64,000 bases of DNA from Spirosoma lacussanchae (lineage in GTDB: Bacteria; Bacteroidota; Bacteroidia; Cytophagales; Spirosomataceae). The stretch covers positions 372,001-436,000 of the forward strand of contig NZ_SWJG01000002.1 of NCBI RefSeq assembly GCF_005870035.1. The letters are read 5' to 3'. Made by a program: the position numbers and the translations under genes. The notes under the pieces were generated by a model. It saw only the letters and a list, made by a program, of their open reading frames with translations, did not search any database and had not been told where the DNA came from. Below are positions 52,986 through 60,922 of this stretch, in pieces (position 1 is the first letter of the stretch; each line of letters begins with the position of its first letter).

Positions 52986-54158
52986 ATGCATTCTACCCAG
53001 CAACTGGCACCTGCCCTGTTACAGCGCGTACTGAGCGTGGCGCAGGATGGTGTCTTTTTGTATCAGATAATTCGTAATGCCAGTGGGGCGCTGACGGATC
53101 TGCGGCTGACTATGGTCAACGCCGTAGCGGAGCAGGACATGGGGCAACCGGCCAATGAGCTGCTGTGGCAACCGTTCAGCAGCTTGTTTTCTGAACTGGT
53201 CCGGACGGAACTGATGGCGCAGTTTCGGCCGGTGATTGAAACGGGGCGGGGAGCTCATTTTACCACTCGGATCAGCTGGCCCGGTACCAACCGGCTGGCC
53301 TGGCTCGACATGACGGTAGTGCGGGTCGATGACTACCTCATGGTATCGTATGTAGACATGACCCAACGCCGGGCCGAAGCCGAAGCCGCCCGGCTGAAAG
53401 CGGTGTTGCAGCAGGCCTTCGATGCCGATAATACGGGCATTTCCGTGCTGGATGTCGTTCGTGATGCCGACGGCCGAATCAGCGATTTTCGCTTCACCCT
53501 GATCAACGAGGCTGGTCTGCGGATGAGCGGGTTCAGCCGGGAGGAGTTGCTGGGCCGCACCTTATGGCAGCTGTACCCCGCAACGGGTATCAATGGCATG
53601 TTTCATCAGTACGTAGCGGTTTATGAAACCAATCAGCCCTACACGGGCGAGCATTATTACCCGGAGTATGACTGCTGGCGCGATATCACTGTGGTTCCCG
53701 TCGATGGCGGAATCCTGGTTCGGTATGCCGACAGTACCGTTCGCCGGAAACTACGCGACATTATTCACCAGCCGGGTATACAGGTTCAGGATGTACTCCT
53801 GCGCGTACCCGCTGGCGTGGCGGCACTGCAGCCCATTCGTAGTTCGTCAGACCTGTCGTCTCGAATTGTCGACTTCCGAATCGATCAGGCAAACGCCCGG
53901 CTGGCGAACTGGCTTGGGCGCCCTGATCTGGTGGGGCAGCTCCTGACAAACGTAGTTGCCGCTGCCAGGGAACCGGGGTTTCTCTGTCGATGCACGGCTG
54001 GTTATGAACGAGCCGAACCGCAAACCTTTACCTCCTCGTTCGATATGGTTAGGGCTGTGCAGGTCTGTCAGGTGTCGATAGCCCGGCTGGGAACCCAGCT
54101 GGTGCTGGCCATACAGGATACAGTCAGCACCAGCCGGGGCGTGGCTCAAAAAGTCTGA
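52986..54158 (+). CDS. PAS-domain protein without output domain
   Basis: A 390-residue cytoplasmic protein made of PAS folds: the first about 12-125 (VAQDGVFLYQIIRNASGALT, LRLTMVNAVAEQDMG, WLDMTVVRVDDYLMVSYVDM), the second about 135-250 (LKAVLQQAFDADNTGISVLD, SFRFTLINEAG-like strands, MSGFSREELLGRTLWQL, VRYADSTVRRK), and a degenerate third about 262-380 (GVAALQPIRSSSDLSSRIVD, VQVCQVSIARLGTQLVLAIQ). No histidine kinase, GGDEF, EAL or HTH is present. It may be a sensor partner for another protein, but the ligand is unknown. Confidence 0.8.
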   Translation: MHSTQQLAPALLQRVLSVAQDGVFLYQIIRNASGALTDLRLTMVNAVAEQDMGQPANELLWQPFSSLFSELVRTELMAQFRPVIETGRGAHFTTRISWPGTNRLAWLDMTVVRVDDYLMVSYVDMTQRRAEAEAARLKAVLQQAFDADNTGISVLDVVRDADGRISDFRFTLINEAGLRMSGFSREELLGRTLWQLYPATGINGMFHQYVAVYETNQPYTGEHYYPEYDCWRDITVVPVDGGILVRYADSTVRRKLRDIIHQPGIQVQDVLLRVPAGVAALQPIRSSSDLSSRIVDFRIDQANARLANWLGRPDLVGQLLTNVVAAAREPGFLCRCTAGYERAEPQTFTSSFDMVRAVQVCQVSIARLGTQLVLAIQDTVSTSRGVAQKV

Positions 54159-54334
54159 GCGGGACGCCAGCGGCTTCTGTCAACGCTGCCCCGGGCCGAT
54201 TGCCGGGGCAAGAATCAGCCCGGGGGGTGATTTTCTTCAGCCGTAAGTCGGGGCCGGGGGGTGACCTTCGGGACGTATTGACTCAACAGAATGACGCCTT
54301 GGATTGTGACTGGGTCGTCCTGATGGTATTTCCC
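54159..54334. other. Non-coding stretch after the PAS gene
   Basis: No plausible coding frame is seen between the PAS stop and the regulatory box region upstream of 54461. A short GC-rich inverted pair, GCCCCGGG (54188-54195) against CCCGGGGG near 54219, may form a weak 3'-end structure. The TTGACTCAACA at 54285-54295 also occurs at 48970-48980, but its meaning is unclear. Confidence 0.4.
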
Positions 54335-54400
54335 TGGGGATACATCAGGTGGCTGGCTGATTTTTGTCAGTACAGATGTGCCAGCCGGGATTGATCTTTA
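54335..54400 (+). promoter_or_regulatory. FNR-like box and -7 element of the thioredoxin-like gene
   Basis: Box CTGATTTTTGTCAG (54357-54370). At 22 bp upstream only the right half (ATCAG) of a second box remains (54344-54348). The -7 element GATCTTTA (54393-54400) is poor but begins at the same 36-bp distance as in the other promoters. The gene starts at 54461. Confidence 0.6.
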
Positions 54401-54460
54401 CGGGACGGCACACTTTCTGTTTTTTTGGACAAACAGGTGGATATAGTTTATTCATCGATT

Positions 54461-54784
54461 ATGCAATCAAGCGATACACGACCGTTTCTGGTCCCCGCTA
54501 AAACAGCGGTTTTATTGATTTTTATGCCTTCGGATGCCGAAAGTCGTCAGCAGCGGGTGTCGCTGACGGTGCTCGCTGATTCGTTGCAGACGATGCTGGG
54601 CGATGCCGTACGGGTGCTTAAGATCGATGAAACCGCTCACCCTGAAGTCATGCGTAGTTTCGACGTCGAAAAACTGCCTGCGTTCATCCTCGTTCGGCAG
54701 GGCATCGAACTATGGCGCCAGGAAGGAACTACCACCGAGGCTGCCCGGCTGGCCGAAACGACCCAGCAGCTACTGGAGATCTGA
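54461..54784 (+). CDS. Thioredoxin-fold protein lacking the CxxC active site
   Basis: The ATG at 54461 yields 107 residues (an upstream ATG at 54425 adds 12 residues without fit). The fold is that of thioredoxin: LLIFMPSDAESRQQRVS, ADSLQTMLGDAVRVLKID, HPEVMRSFDVEKLPAFILVR with the cis-Pro loop (LPAFIL), and GIELWRQEG. In place of the redox CxxC motif (normally WCGPC) it has PSDAESRQ, so it cannot carry out normal disulfide exchange. It may bind proteins or act as a chaperone. Its promoter has an FNR-like box. Confidence 0.78.
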   Translation: MQSSDTRPFLVPAKTAVLLIFMPSDAESRQQRVSLTVLADSLQTMLGDAVRVLKIDETAHPEVMRSFDVEKLPAFILVRQGIELWRQEGTTTEAARLAETTQQLLEI

Positions 54785-54907
54785 GGCTGATGTCTGCCGT
54801 AACCAGTATTTGTACCTTTTTATCCAGTAAACACCCGCCAGCATGTAGTAGCCTGTTCAGTCAACCGAGTCGTCCATAGTTTGTTGATAGGGCGGATAAA
54901 CGAGAAG

Positions 54908-54973
54908 CTGATTTTTATCAGGTTGGGGACTGACTTCGATCAGTCGCGGTATCGGGAGGAGCTATCAATTTTA
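54908..54973 (+). promoter_or_regulatory. Tandem FNR-like boxes and -7 element of the 131-residue protein gene
   Basis: Two good boxes: CTGATTTTTATCAG (54908-54921) and CTGACTTCGATCAG (54930-54943), exactly 22 bp apart. The -7 element CAATTTTA (54966-54973) begins 36 bp after the start of the second box. The start codon is at 54999. This is the cleanest example of the pattern. Confidence 0.8.
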
Positions 54974-54998
54974 CAAAAATCATTCGCTCCGCTTACGT

Positions 54999-55394
54999 AT
55001 GAACAACACGATCAAGTCCCTGCAAACCTGTCGCAGCCAGCATCAAAACTGGGCGGCCTCCCTGGTGGAAAGCGAACAGGAAATCGATCAGCTGTTGACA
55101 CTTTTGTCTGACCTGCCCAACGATAACTACCGGAGCCTGCGGGATTACTCGGCCGACTATGCCCAGGCACTCAGCCGACTCAAACACCGTATTCATCACC
55201 TGCGTGCCGATGTGGTCTGCTCCGGCGACCGCTGCGCATCGGCAACGGGCCCAACAGCCGCCTGCACCGATCCGCGGTATGGACTACCCGTTTCCAGCCC
55301 TACGCTGCTGACTAGTCTGTCATCGGAATATATCCAGCTCAAAAACCGCTGCCATGCGTTCCTGGCCGAGCTGATGGGGCTGAATCTGATTTGA
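54999..55394 (+). CDS. Small helical protein of unknown function, 131 aa
   Basis: No signal peptide. The N-terminal 75 residues form helices with heptad spacing (MNNTIKSLQTCRSQHQNWAA, SEQEIDQLLTLLSDLPNDNY, YAQALSRLKHRIHHLRADV). A loop with three Cys (VVCSGDRCASATGPTAAC) follows and then a final helix (LLTSLSSEYIQLKNRCHAFL). I do not recognise the family. Like the 132-residue protein at 46150 it sits close to a universal stress protein gene, but here the two are convergent. Its promoter carries the best FNR-like box pair. Confidence 0.72.
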   Translation: MNNTIKSLQTCRSQHQNWAASLVESEQEIDQLLTLLSDLPNDNYRSLRDYSADYAQALSRLKHRIHHLRADVVCSGDRCASATGPTAACTDPRYGLPVSSPTLLTSLSSEYIQLKNRCHAFLAELMGLNLI

Positions 55395-55475
55395 ATATAC
55401 GGCACCGGGTCTGATACCGTCGTGGTATGGGCAGGTGAATAGTCTCCTGGCGAACCCGCAGAGCATACAGCCGTG

Positions 55476-55527
55476 TACAACAGACCCGGCACCTAAGGCT
55501 GAAAAGACAGGTGCCGGGTCTGTTGTA
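55476..55527. terminator. Bidirectional terminator between convergent genes
   Basis: A perfect 19-bp inverted repeat (arms 55476-55494 and 55509-55527) with a 14-base loop separates the 131-residue protein gene from the convergent USP gene (stop at 55541). No long T-run follows, but stem strength and position fit a terminator. Confidence 0.8.
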
Positions 55528-55540
55528 TAAAGGCCGACTG

Positions 55541-56362
55541 TTAAACGACAGCCAGCAACGGGATATCGGTAAGCCGAGCCATACGTTCGGTATTGCCCTC
55601 GCTGAAGAGTCGTATAAACCAGTTATGCGGCTGCGGCAACATCATAATCAGATCGGCCTTGTTGGCATGGGCAAAGGTGAGCAGCGTTTCATAAACGGCA
55701 TCACCCGGCAAAATGGTCAGCGTGTGGGGCACCGACGCTATCAGTCGGCGGAGGTGCTCGGCCCGGCTCCTGACCGTTTCGTCCGACGGCCTTTCGTGGA
55801 TCGACAAGACATTGACCACACTGTCGAACTGACGAACAAAGCGGAGGGCCGTCTCGAGGACGATTGCATCGGGGGGGCTGTTCAGGTCAACAGCCAGTAC
55901 AATGTTCTTAATGGCAGCGTAGCCTGCCGCGGGCGGAATCAGTAGCAGCGGGACGTTTGTTTCGGATACCATGGCGCTGGCGATACTACCCATAAGCTGC
56001 GCACTCTGCGGAGCCGACCCTACTGTAGACATGACCAGCAGATCTGCTTTCTCATGCCGGGTTGTTTCCTGAATAGTCGGGATTACGTAGCCCTCCCGAA
56101 CCAGGGATCGGATGAACAAGCCGGCCCCGTACTGGCTGTGTAATTCGTGGGCCAGCTGACTGATGGCCCGCTGGCCTTCGTCCCGCATAGCCGTAGCACT
56201 CAACGGAAAGTCGCCGTTCAGCTCGGGCGGATTGGCCGGCCAGAAATGGAACACGTGAACCAGGACCAGCGAAGCATCCTGGGCGCGGGCCAACTGGGCG
56301 GCAACATGGGCTGCCCGATTGGCGCCCGCCGAAAAGTCGGTAGCCACAACGATGGTTTTCAT
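55541..56362 (-). CDS. Universal stress protein, two UspA domains
   Basis: A 273-residue protein that begins MKTIVVATDFSAGANRAAHV. Domain 1 (about 1-140) includes LVLVHVFHFWPANPPEL and KADLLVMSTVGSAPQSAQLMG with the nucleotide-binding glycine/serine loop. Domain 2 (about 145-270) has NIVLAVDLNSPPDAIVLETA, VVNVLSIHERPS and KADLIMMLPQPHNWF. Its partner gene is the membrane protein at 56382, 19 bp upstream, read from the FNR-like promoter at 56742-56785. Its role is likely survival under stress or oxygen lack. Confidence 0.9.
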   Translation of the reverse strand: MKTIVVATDFSAGANRAAHVAAQLARAQDASLVLVHVFHFWPANPPELNGDFPLSATAMRDEGQRAISQLAHELHSQYGAGLFIRSLVREGYVIPTIQETTRHEKADLLVMSTVGSAPQSAQLMGSIASAMVSETNVPLLLIPPAAGYAAIKNIVLAVDLNSPPDAIVLETALRFVRQFDSVVNVLSIHERPSDETVRSRAEHLRRLIASVPHTLTILPGDAVYETLLTFAHANKADLIMMLPQPHNWFIRLFSEGNTERMARLTDIPLLAVV

Positions 56363-56381
56363 ACCGAAGCGGTTAGCTGAC

Positions 56382-56714
56382 CTACAGTACGTTGATCAGA
56401 ATAATGGCTACATGCAGTACGAAACTGAATGCGAAGGCAGGCAGGATGTATTTGACCGGCATTGCCGACAAAATAGGGACCAGTACCAGCAGAAAGCTGA
56501 GGTTGCTGACCAGCAACTGCCAGTCGCCCCCGCCGAAATAGAACATGGTCAGCAGGAGGGCAGGCGAGAGAATACAGCCCTGAATCATGAGAGCCGCAGC
56601 GGCCCAGCCAACCCGATAAAACTCGTTGCTGGCCACAAAATGCCGATAAGACGCGAGCCAGGTGGTAGCCGATGAAGAGGATGTTGCAGTGGGGGCGTGT
56701 GAGAGCGTTGCCAT
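56382..56714 (-). CDS. Small membrane protein of unknown function, 110 aa
   Basis: From the ATG at 56714 the protein begins MATLSHAPTATSSSSATTW and has three hydrophobic segments (about 35-55 VGWAAAALMIQGCILSPALL, 63-82 LLVSNLSFLLVLVPILS and 85-108 VKYILPAFAFSFVLHVAIIL). An upstream ATG at 56744 would include the -7 element and is not used. No motif points to a function. It is the first gene of a two-gene operon with a universal stress protein. Confidence 0.72.
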   Translation of the reverse strand: MATLSHAPTATSSSSATTWLASYRHFVASNEFYRVGWAAAALMIQGCILSPALLLTMFYFGGGDWQLLVSNLSFLLVLVPILSAMPVKYILPAFAFSFVLHVAIILINVL

Positions 56715-56741
56715 GGTTGTTGTTGGGTTTGTATGACACCA

Positions 56742-56829
56742 CAAAACAACATGGGCGGGCCTGCTCCGGTACTGACCTGAGTCAGCCGCGATCCTGATCC
56801 TTGTTGGGTAGGAACCTGATCAGAAATGG
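56742..56829 (-). promoter_or_regulatory. FNR-like box array and -7 element of the small membrane protein/USP operon
   Basis: Perfect palindrome CTGACCTGAGTCAG at 56772-56785. Half-sites CTGAT follow at 56794 and 56816, again at 22-bp steps. On the minus strand the -7 element TTGTTTTG (56749-56742, one mismatch to YAnnTTTG) begins 36 bp after the box. The gene start is at 56714. Confidence 0.72.
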
Positions 56830-56836
56830 GCCGGAA

Positions 56837-58348
56837 TCAGTACCACAAACAGGCTTTGATCACGTCCTGCTCGCCCGATAGCATGTGTCGGGTAAAACGA
56901 ACGTCGTCAGGATTGTCGGGGTCTGCCACGGCCATATCTACCACACCCGATAGCCCCATCAGCCGACAAACGGCACCGAGGTAGCTGAGTTTGCTTACCC
57001 GCCAGAGTTTACTGCCCCGCTCTGACTGAATCCCCGCTGCCACAACCCGGTACGTGACGGTCCTGGGCGTATTGGCCGACGGACTGACTATCTGCTTCTG
57101 CCCGAAACCAGCCGGGGTTTTCTGGTACCGGCGCTCCCGGTCAAGTTCATACGTGTTGTTATCCTGCATAAAACGAATGGCGATCCCATCGGGGGACTCT
57201 GTCAGCGCCAGCCGGTTCGATGTCAGTACATAGCGGGCCACCGACTCCAGTTCAACAGGCGTCAGCGTGCCGCTTATCACGGAAACCGTAGTGGCCGATG
57301 GGCCATGGCCAAACGTCAGGGCGACCATACTGCCTGGGCGTAGGGTTTCCAGGATGCCCAGTACTTCCTGCACGTTGCGGACCTCTTCACCATTGATGGC
57401 CGTAACGGTCTGGCCAATATAGCCTTTGAGTAGGTCTTTGCCCGGCGAGTCGGGCAGCATGCCTGATAAAACCGGTACGGGTTTGCTGGGGGCGGCCTGG
57501 GGGCGCTCGTCGTCGTCGCTGATGCGGGTCGTTTCCGAGAATTCGAGGCCCAGATACGCCCGCCTGACCAGCCCGTCGTTAGTCAGCACGTCGTTCAGCA
57601 GGCGCAGCACAACGGAGGTTTCCAGGGCGAAATTGATCTGGGAGAGCCATACTGATGACCCGTTGGGGCCATTGGCGAAGGCAATCTGCGAGTTGATGCC
57701 CAACACGGCGCCCCGCTCGTCGACCAGGGGGCCGCCACTATTGCCCCATATGACGGTTGCCGTTGTCTGTAAGAAGCCAAACTTGCCCGTCAGGCCACCA
57801 CGCATCCGGTTTTTGGCGCTTATGATGCCGTCGGTGACGGTGTATGGATACTCGCCCTGCGGGTTGCCGATGGCGTAAACGCGCTCGCCGATCCGGGCGG
57901 GGGCCGACCGAAGAGGAAGCGCGGTCAACTCGGGGCCGGGCGGAGTCGTGAACGCCAGTACCGCAAAATCGTAGAGTGCATCGCCCCCTACAACCCGGAC
58001 CGGGTATTTCTGCTGGTTGATCGAAAAAACGGCCAGGCTGCCGGTCGCGTCGGTGGCTGACTCAACAACGTGCGCGTTGGTAAGTACGTATTTCTGGCCA
58101 TTCAACTCGATGACAAAGCCCGACCCGCTGCTTTTGGCGCCGGTCAGACTCAGGGCTTTGGCGTAGGCCTGTTCGGGATTTACGGTCTTGCCCCGCACGC
58201 CCAGGGGCCGAACACTGACACCGGCCGTCTGGTAGACGGCTACGGTAACAACCCCCGACAACGCGTCTTCCAGCACGTCAGACGAGCTTTGGGCCCGGGT
58301 CTGGGCCGACAGTATGAGCAGAGCAAGAAAGAGAGAAAGACGATACAT
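56837..58348 (-). CDS. Secreted S1C-family (trypsin-like, DegP-type) serine protease with PDZ domain
   Basis: The ATG at 58348 gives 503 residues with a signal peptide (about 1-20, ILSAQTRAQ); an upstream ATG at 58387 would overlap the caspase gene. The catalytic triad is visible: His93 in VLTNAHVVESATD, Asp127 in ALYDFAVLAF and Ser204 in IWGNSGGPLVDERG. A PDZ domain follows at about 280-360 (GLEFSETTRISDDDE, SPGKDLLKGYIGQTVTAING). The last ~130 residues are unassigned. It should cleave periplasmic proteins. It follows the large caspase gene by 16 bp, so the two proteases are one transcript. Confidence 0.87.
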   Translation of the reverse strand: MYRLSLFLALLILSAQTRAQSSSDVLEDALSGVVTVAVYQTAGVSVRPLGVRGKTVNPEQAYAKALSLTGAKSSGSGFVIELNGQKYVLTNAHVVESATDATGSLAVFSINQQKYPVRVVGGDALYDFAVLAFTTPPGPELTALPLRSAPARIGERVYAIGNPQGEYPYTVTDGIISAKNRMRGGLTGKFGFLQTTATVIWGNSGGPLVDERGAVLGINSQIAFANGPNGSSVWLSQINFALETSVVLRLLNDVLTNDGLVRRAYLGLEFSETTRISDDDERPQAAPSKPVPVLSGMLPDSPGKDLLKGYIGQTVTAINGEEVRNVQEVLGILETLRPGSMVALTFGHGPSATTVSVISGTLTPVELESVARYVLTSNRLALTESPDGIAIRFMQDNNTYELDRERRYQKTPAGFGQKQIVSPSANTPRTVTYRVVAAGIQSERGSKLWRVSKLSYLGAVCRLMGLSGVVDMAVADPDNPDDVRFTRHMLSGEQDVIKACLWY

Positions 58349-58364
58349 ACGGGTCAGGCAATGC

Positions 58365-60425
58365 TTATTGCGGGCGGGTTGGAACAATCAGAAAAGGGTA
58401 TGAAAAGGAGCCAACGGCCGTTTCGGGAAGGGTTCCCTCGCCTTCGGTACCGCGCATGACGAGCTGGGCTATACCAAATACTTTTTCAAGGGTATTGCTC
58501 AGACCGCGGGTGCCCTGATCGAGGCTGCGCAGGCCGACAACATTGCGCAGGTCAAACTTTTCCAGCGCGGCCAGTACTTTAAATGTCTCGGTACCAAAGG
58601 GGGGCGAAAAGTCCAGCCGGCGCGGAATGATGAGCGTTTTGCCCGGCTCAATTACATAATTCTCGGGCAGGTCGTGATTGACGGATGTTTCTTTGGTTGG
58701 AAACACGACGCTTACAACACCGTCGGGCTGGATATCGATCAGGCTGAAATAGACGCGCAGGGAGCCGGTATTGGTGATTTTGACAGATGCTTTGTCCTTC
58801 GGTGAAAACATCATCAATCCGTTCTGTAAAAAGTCAGCCCGGTTCAGGGTATCGGTGGCGTCGCGGCCTCCGGGCTTGCTGGGAATAAGCTCCAGCCTGA
58901 GGCTGATACCGGGGTAGCTTGGGTTGTAGGTTTGCAGGAATTTACCTTGTGCGTAGTTCTGGACCCGCAGGCTGATCGTCTCGCCGTCGGTCGGCCGGCT
59001 CACGGGTATGGGCTTACCGACAACAAACCCATCGGTTGTTTTACGAACCAGTGCGTAGCTGCCCCCCGCCGAGTCGAGCTGGGACAGGTACAGCTCAGAA
59101 GCTTTGACGGACGTCAGCTTAACGAGGGGTAACGCCTTAAGAACGTTTTCGGCGGCCGTGCGCAGCGGGCCGTTGGGGAGGCTGTCCAGACTGAGTGCTA
59201 CGGACAGGTCGCCAAACGAACGTTCGGTCACGAACACCCACTGCTTAAGTTGCTGATCGGCCGGGAGTGGCTTTTCGAGTCGGATGGTGGCCGAAAACAT
59301 ACCCGCCTGAACTACGGTGCCGGACAGAAACGAACTAGCCTGCATGGGGTCAGTCGTACCGGCCGGGCAAACCCGCACCTGGGTATCGATGTTAACCGTT
59401 TCCAGCCGGCCGGCCGCAATGATGAGCTGTTTTCCGCTGTCGGTGAGTTGCTGAATGGGGTAGTAAGGAGCTTGTTGCACCGCTTTGCCCCCAAACAGTT
59501 GGCGGTCGTAGTCGCCGTCGATCTCCGGGGTTTGCTGCGGAGCCACTAGTTTCATTTCGGCAACGATTCGGTTGAACAGCAGGCGGTAGGTTTCGTTGGG
59601 ATTAACGCTACGCAGTACCTTATTGATCACGTAAGAAAGCGAACCAACTCCTTTGTCGCTCCCATCGGGTAGTATGTATTCGTAATTGAGTTCACCGGCT
59701 TTGGCGGCCGAAATCACTACGTAAGGCGCCAGACCGGTCGCCACGCCACCCCGGGCTGGAGAAGGCGCCAGAAACGGTTTGGCCACCGCACGACCCCGAG
59801 CTGGCCGGGCCTGGGGTGCTTTGCCGGGCAGGTTGAACGGTTGGCTGTTGCCGCGTATTTTGGCGATACCACCCCGGCTGATGGTACCGGAATGGCAGGC
59901 GTCGGCAATGAGCAGGATATCGCCCGAAGCCCCCAGTTTGCTGCGGAGTTTTTCTATGAGCTCGTTAAGTTCGTCGTCGCGCAGGTGCTGGCCACCATCG
60001 TAGTTTGGTTTGGCAGTGGCGCTGGCCGGGGCTCCGTAACAGACAATCGCTTCGTCGTACCCGTCGAGTTCGTCGTTCGAGTCGTCGGAAATCTGCTGTC
60101 CGTGGCTCGAAAAATGAATAATGACCTGATCGCCGGGCCGACACTGACCAATCAGCGTGTTGAGGGCGTTTATGATACCGGTTTTGGTCGCTTTGTCATC
60201 CTGCAGCACCGTTACCTCGGTGAATTTCTGGTAGGTCAGTGCCGCCCGGATGAGCGGTATGTCGTTGGCCGAGCTGATCGACTGCCAGCCACTGGCTCCC
60301 GGGTAGTTGCCGATAGCAATGACGAGGGCTCGTTTGGTTTGCGCAAACAGGGGAGTTACCAGGAGCAGCAGGCCGACCAAAGCCGCCCAGCCTGCTCGCA
60401 CGATGCGGTTCGGGTGGAGATTCAT
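58365..60425 (-). CDS. Large secreted caspase-like (C14) protease with DUF4384-like C-terminus
   Basis: The start at 60425 gives 686 residues with signal peptide (about 1-28, LLVTPLFAQ). The p20 domain spans about 31-260: KRALVIAIGNYPGASGWQSI, VIIHFSSHGQQISDDSND with His108, and ILLIADACHSGTISRGG with Cys177. Near 560-680 a beta domain (VKITNTGSLRVYFSLIDIQP, GVVSVVFPTKETS, YVIEPGKTLIIP) resembles DUF4384, often found after bacterial caspase or kinase domains. It lies 16 bp upstream of the S1C protease and 86 bp after the small secreted protein gene. Confidence 0.88.
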   Translation of the reverse strand: MNLHPNRIVRAGWAALVGLLLLVTPLFAQTKRALVIAIGNYPGASGWQSISSANDIPLIRAALTYQKFTEVTVLQDDKATKTGIINALNTLIGQCRPGDQVIIHFSSHGQQISDDSNDELDGYDEAIVCYGAPASATAKPNYDGGQHLRDDELNELIEKLRSKLGASGDILLIADACHSGTISRGGIAKIRGNSQPFNLPGKAPQARPARGRAVAKPFLAPSPARGGVATGLAPYVVISAAKAGELNYEYILPDGSDKGVGSLSYVINKVLRSVNPNETYRLLFNRIVAEMKLVAPQQTPEIDGDYDRQLFGGKAVQQAPYYPIQQLTDSGKQLIIAAGRLETVNIDTQVRVCPAGTTDPMQASSFLSGTVVQAGMFSATIRLEKPLPADQQLKQWVFVTERSFGDLSVALSLDSLPNGPLRTAAENVLKALPLVKLTSVKASELYLSQLDSAGGSYALVRKTTDGFVVGKPIPVSRPTDGETISLRVQNYAQGKFLQTYNPSYPGISLRLELIPSKPGGRDATDTLNRADFLQNGLMMFSPKDKASVKITNTGSLRVYFSLIDIQPDGVVSVVFPTKETSVNHDLPENYVIEPGKTLIIPRRLDFSPPFGTETFKVLAALEKFDLRNVVGLRSLDQGTRGLSNTLEKVFGIAQLVMRGTEGEGTLPETAVGSFSYPFLIVPTRPQ

Positions 60426-60511
60426 ACGGATTGAGATGAGCGGTACAGGAGGATCGGGAAGGAGGCAGGCCCCTTCCCGACAGAAAATCGTGCGTACTGC
60501 GCTGGCTGATG

Positions 60512-60922
60512 CTAGCGTAGGGTGTAGACGTAATTTTCGCGGCAGTCGCCCGACGCGCTCCACTCGCGGGTGCCGCCCGTAGAGACGCAGTAAATGGTGG
60601 TATAACCAGATCCAACCGTTACCGTGCCGTCGTCCCAGGGGGCCAGCGTGCCTTTGTAGTCACCATCGACGTAAATCTTGATGTAGAGGCCGGTATAGTT
60701 ATCGAACTTAACCCGGCATAAGGCCCCGCGGGTTTTGGCAGGTTTGGGAACCGGTACGTCTGTGGTGGGCACATCTTTTTTGATGTTAGGATTGGCGCCC
60801 CGCGTTTTCGGGACAGCCTTGCCCGTTACGGTTACATTTTTGTCGGGCTTGTCCTGCGCAACGGTGGTGGTGCCGACCAGAGCGATCAGCAGGCAGGCAA
60901 TAAAAGCGAATTGTGCTTTCAT
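60512..60922 (-). CDS. Small secreted protein of unknown function, 136 aa
   Basis: A signal peptide (about 1-22, VGTTTVAQ) is followed by a basic linker rich in Lys, Pro and Thr (KNVTVTGKAVPKTRGANPNI) and a C-terminal beta-rich module of about 65 residues (CRVKFDNYTGLYIKIYVDGD, YKGTLAPWDDGTVTVGSG, TIYCVSTGGTREWSASGDC) with three Cys. Family unknown. It is the first gene of the transcript containing the caspase and S1C protease, so it may be their substrate, inhibitor or cofactor (inference). Confidence 0.7.
   Translation of the reverse strand: MKAQFAFIACLLIALVGTTTVAQDKPDKNVTVTGKAVPKTRGANPNIKKDVPTTDVPVPKPAKTRGALCRVKFDNYTGLYIKIYVDGDYKGTLAPWDDGTVTVGSGYTTIYCVSTGGTREWSASGDCRENYVYTLR

Noticed and set aside
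54285..54295. TTGACTCAACA, also found at 48970-48980, as a second regulatory motif
   Set aside because: Only two copies at different distances from genes; the first overlaps the -7 element of the FNR-box promoter. Too little to claim.
54881..55111. A 76-codon frame overlapping the tandem boxes and the 131-residue gene
   Set aside because: It covers the promoter boxes and -7 element and is out of frame with the better protein at 54999.
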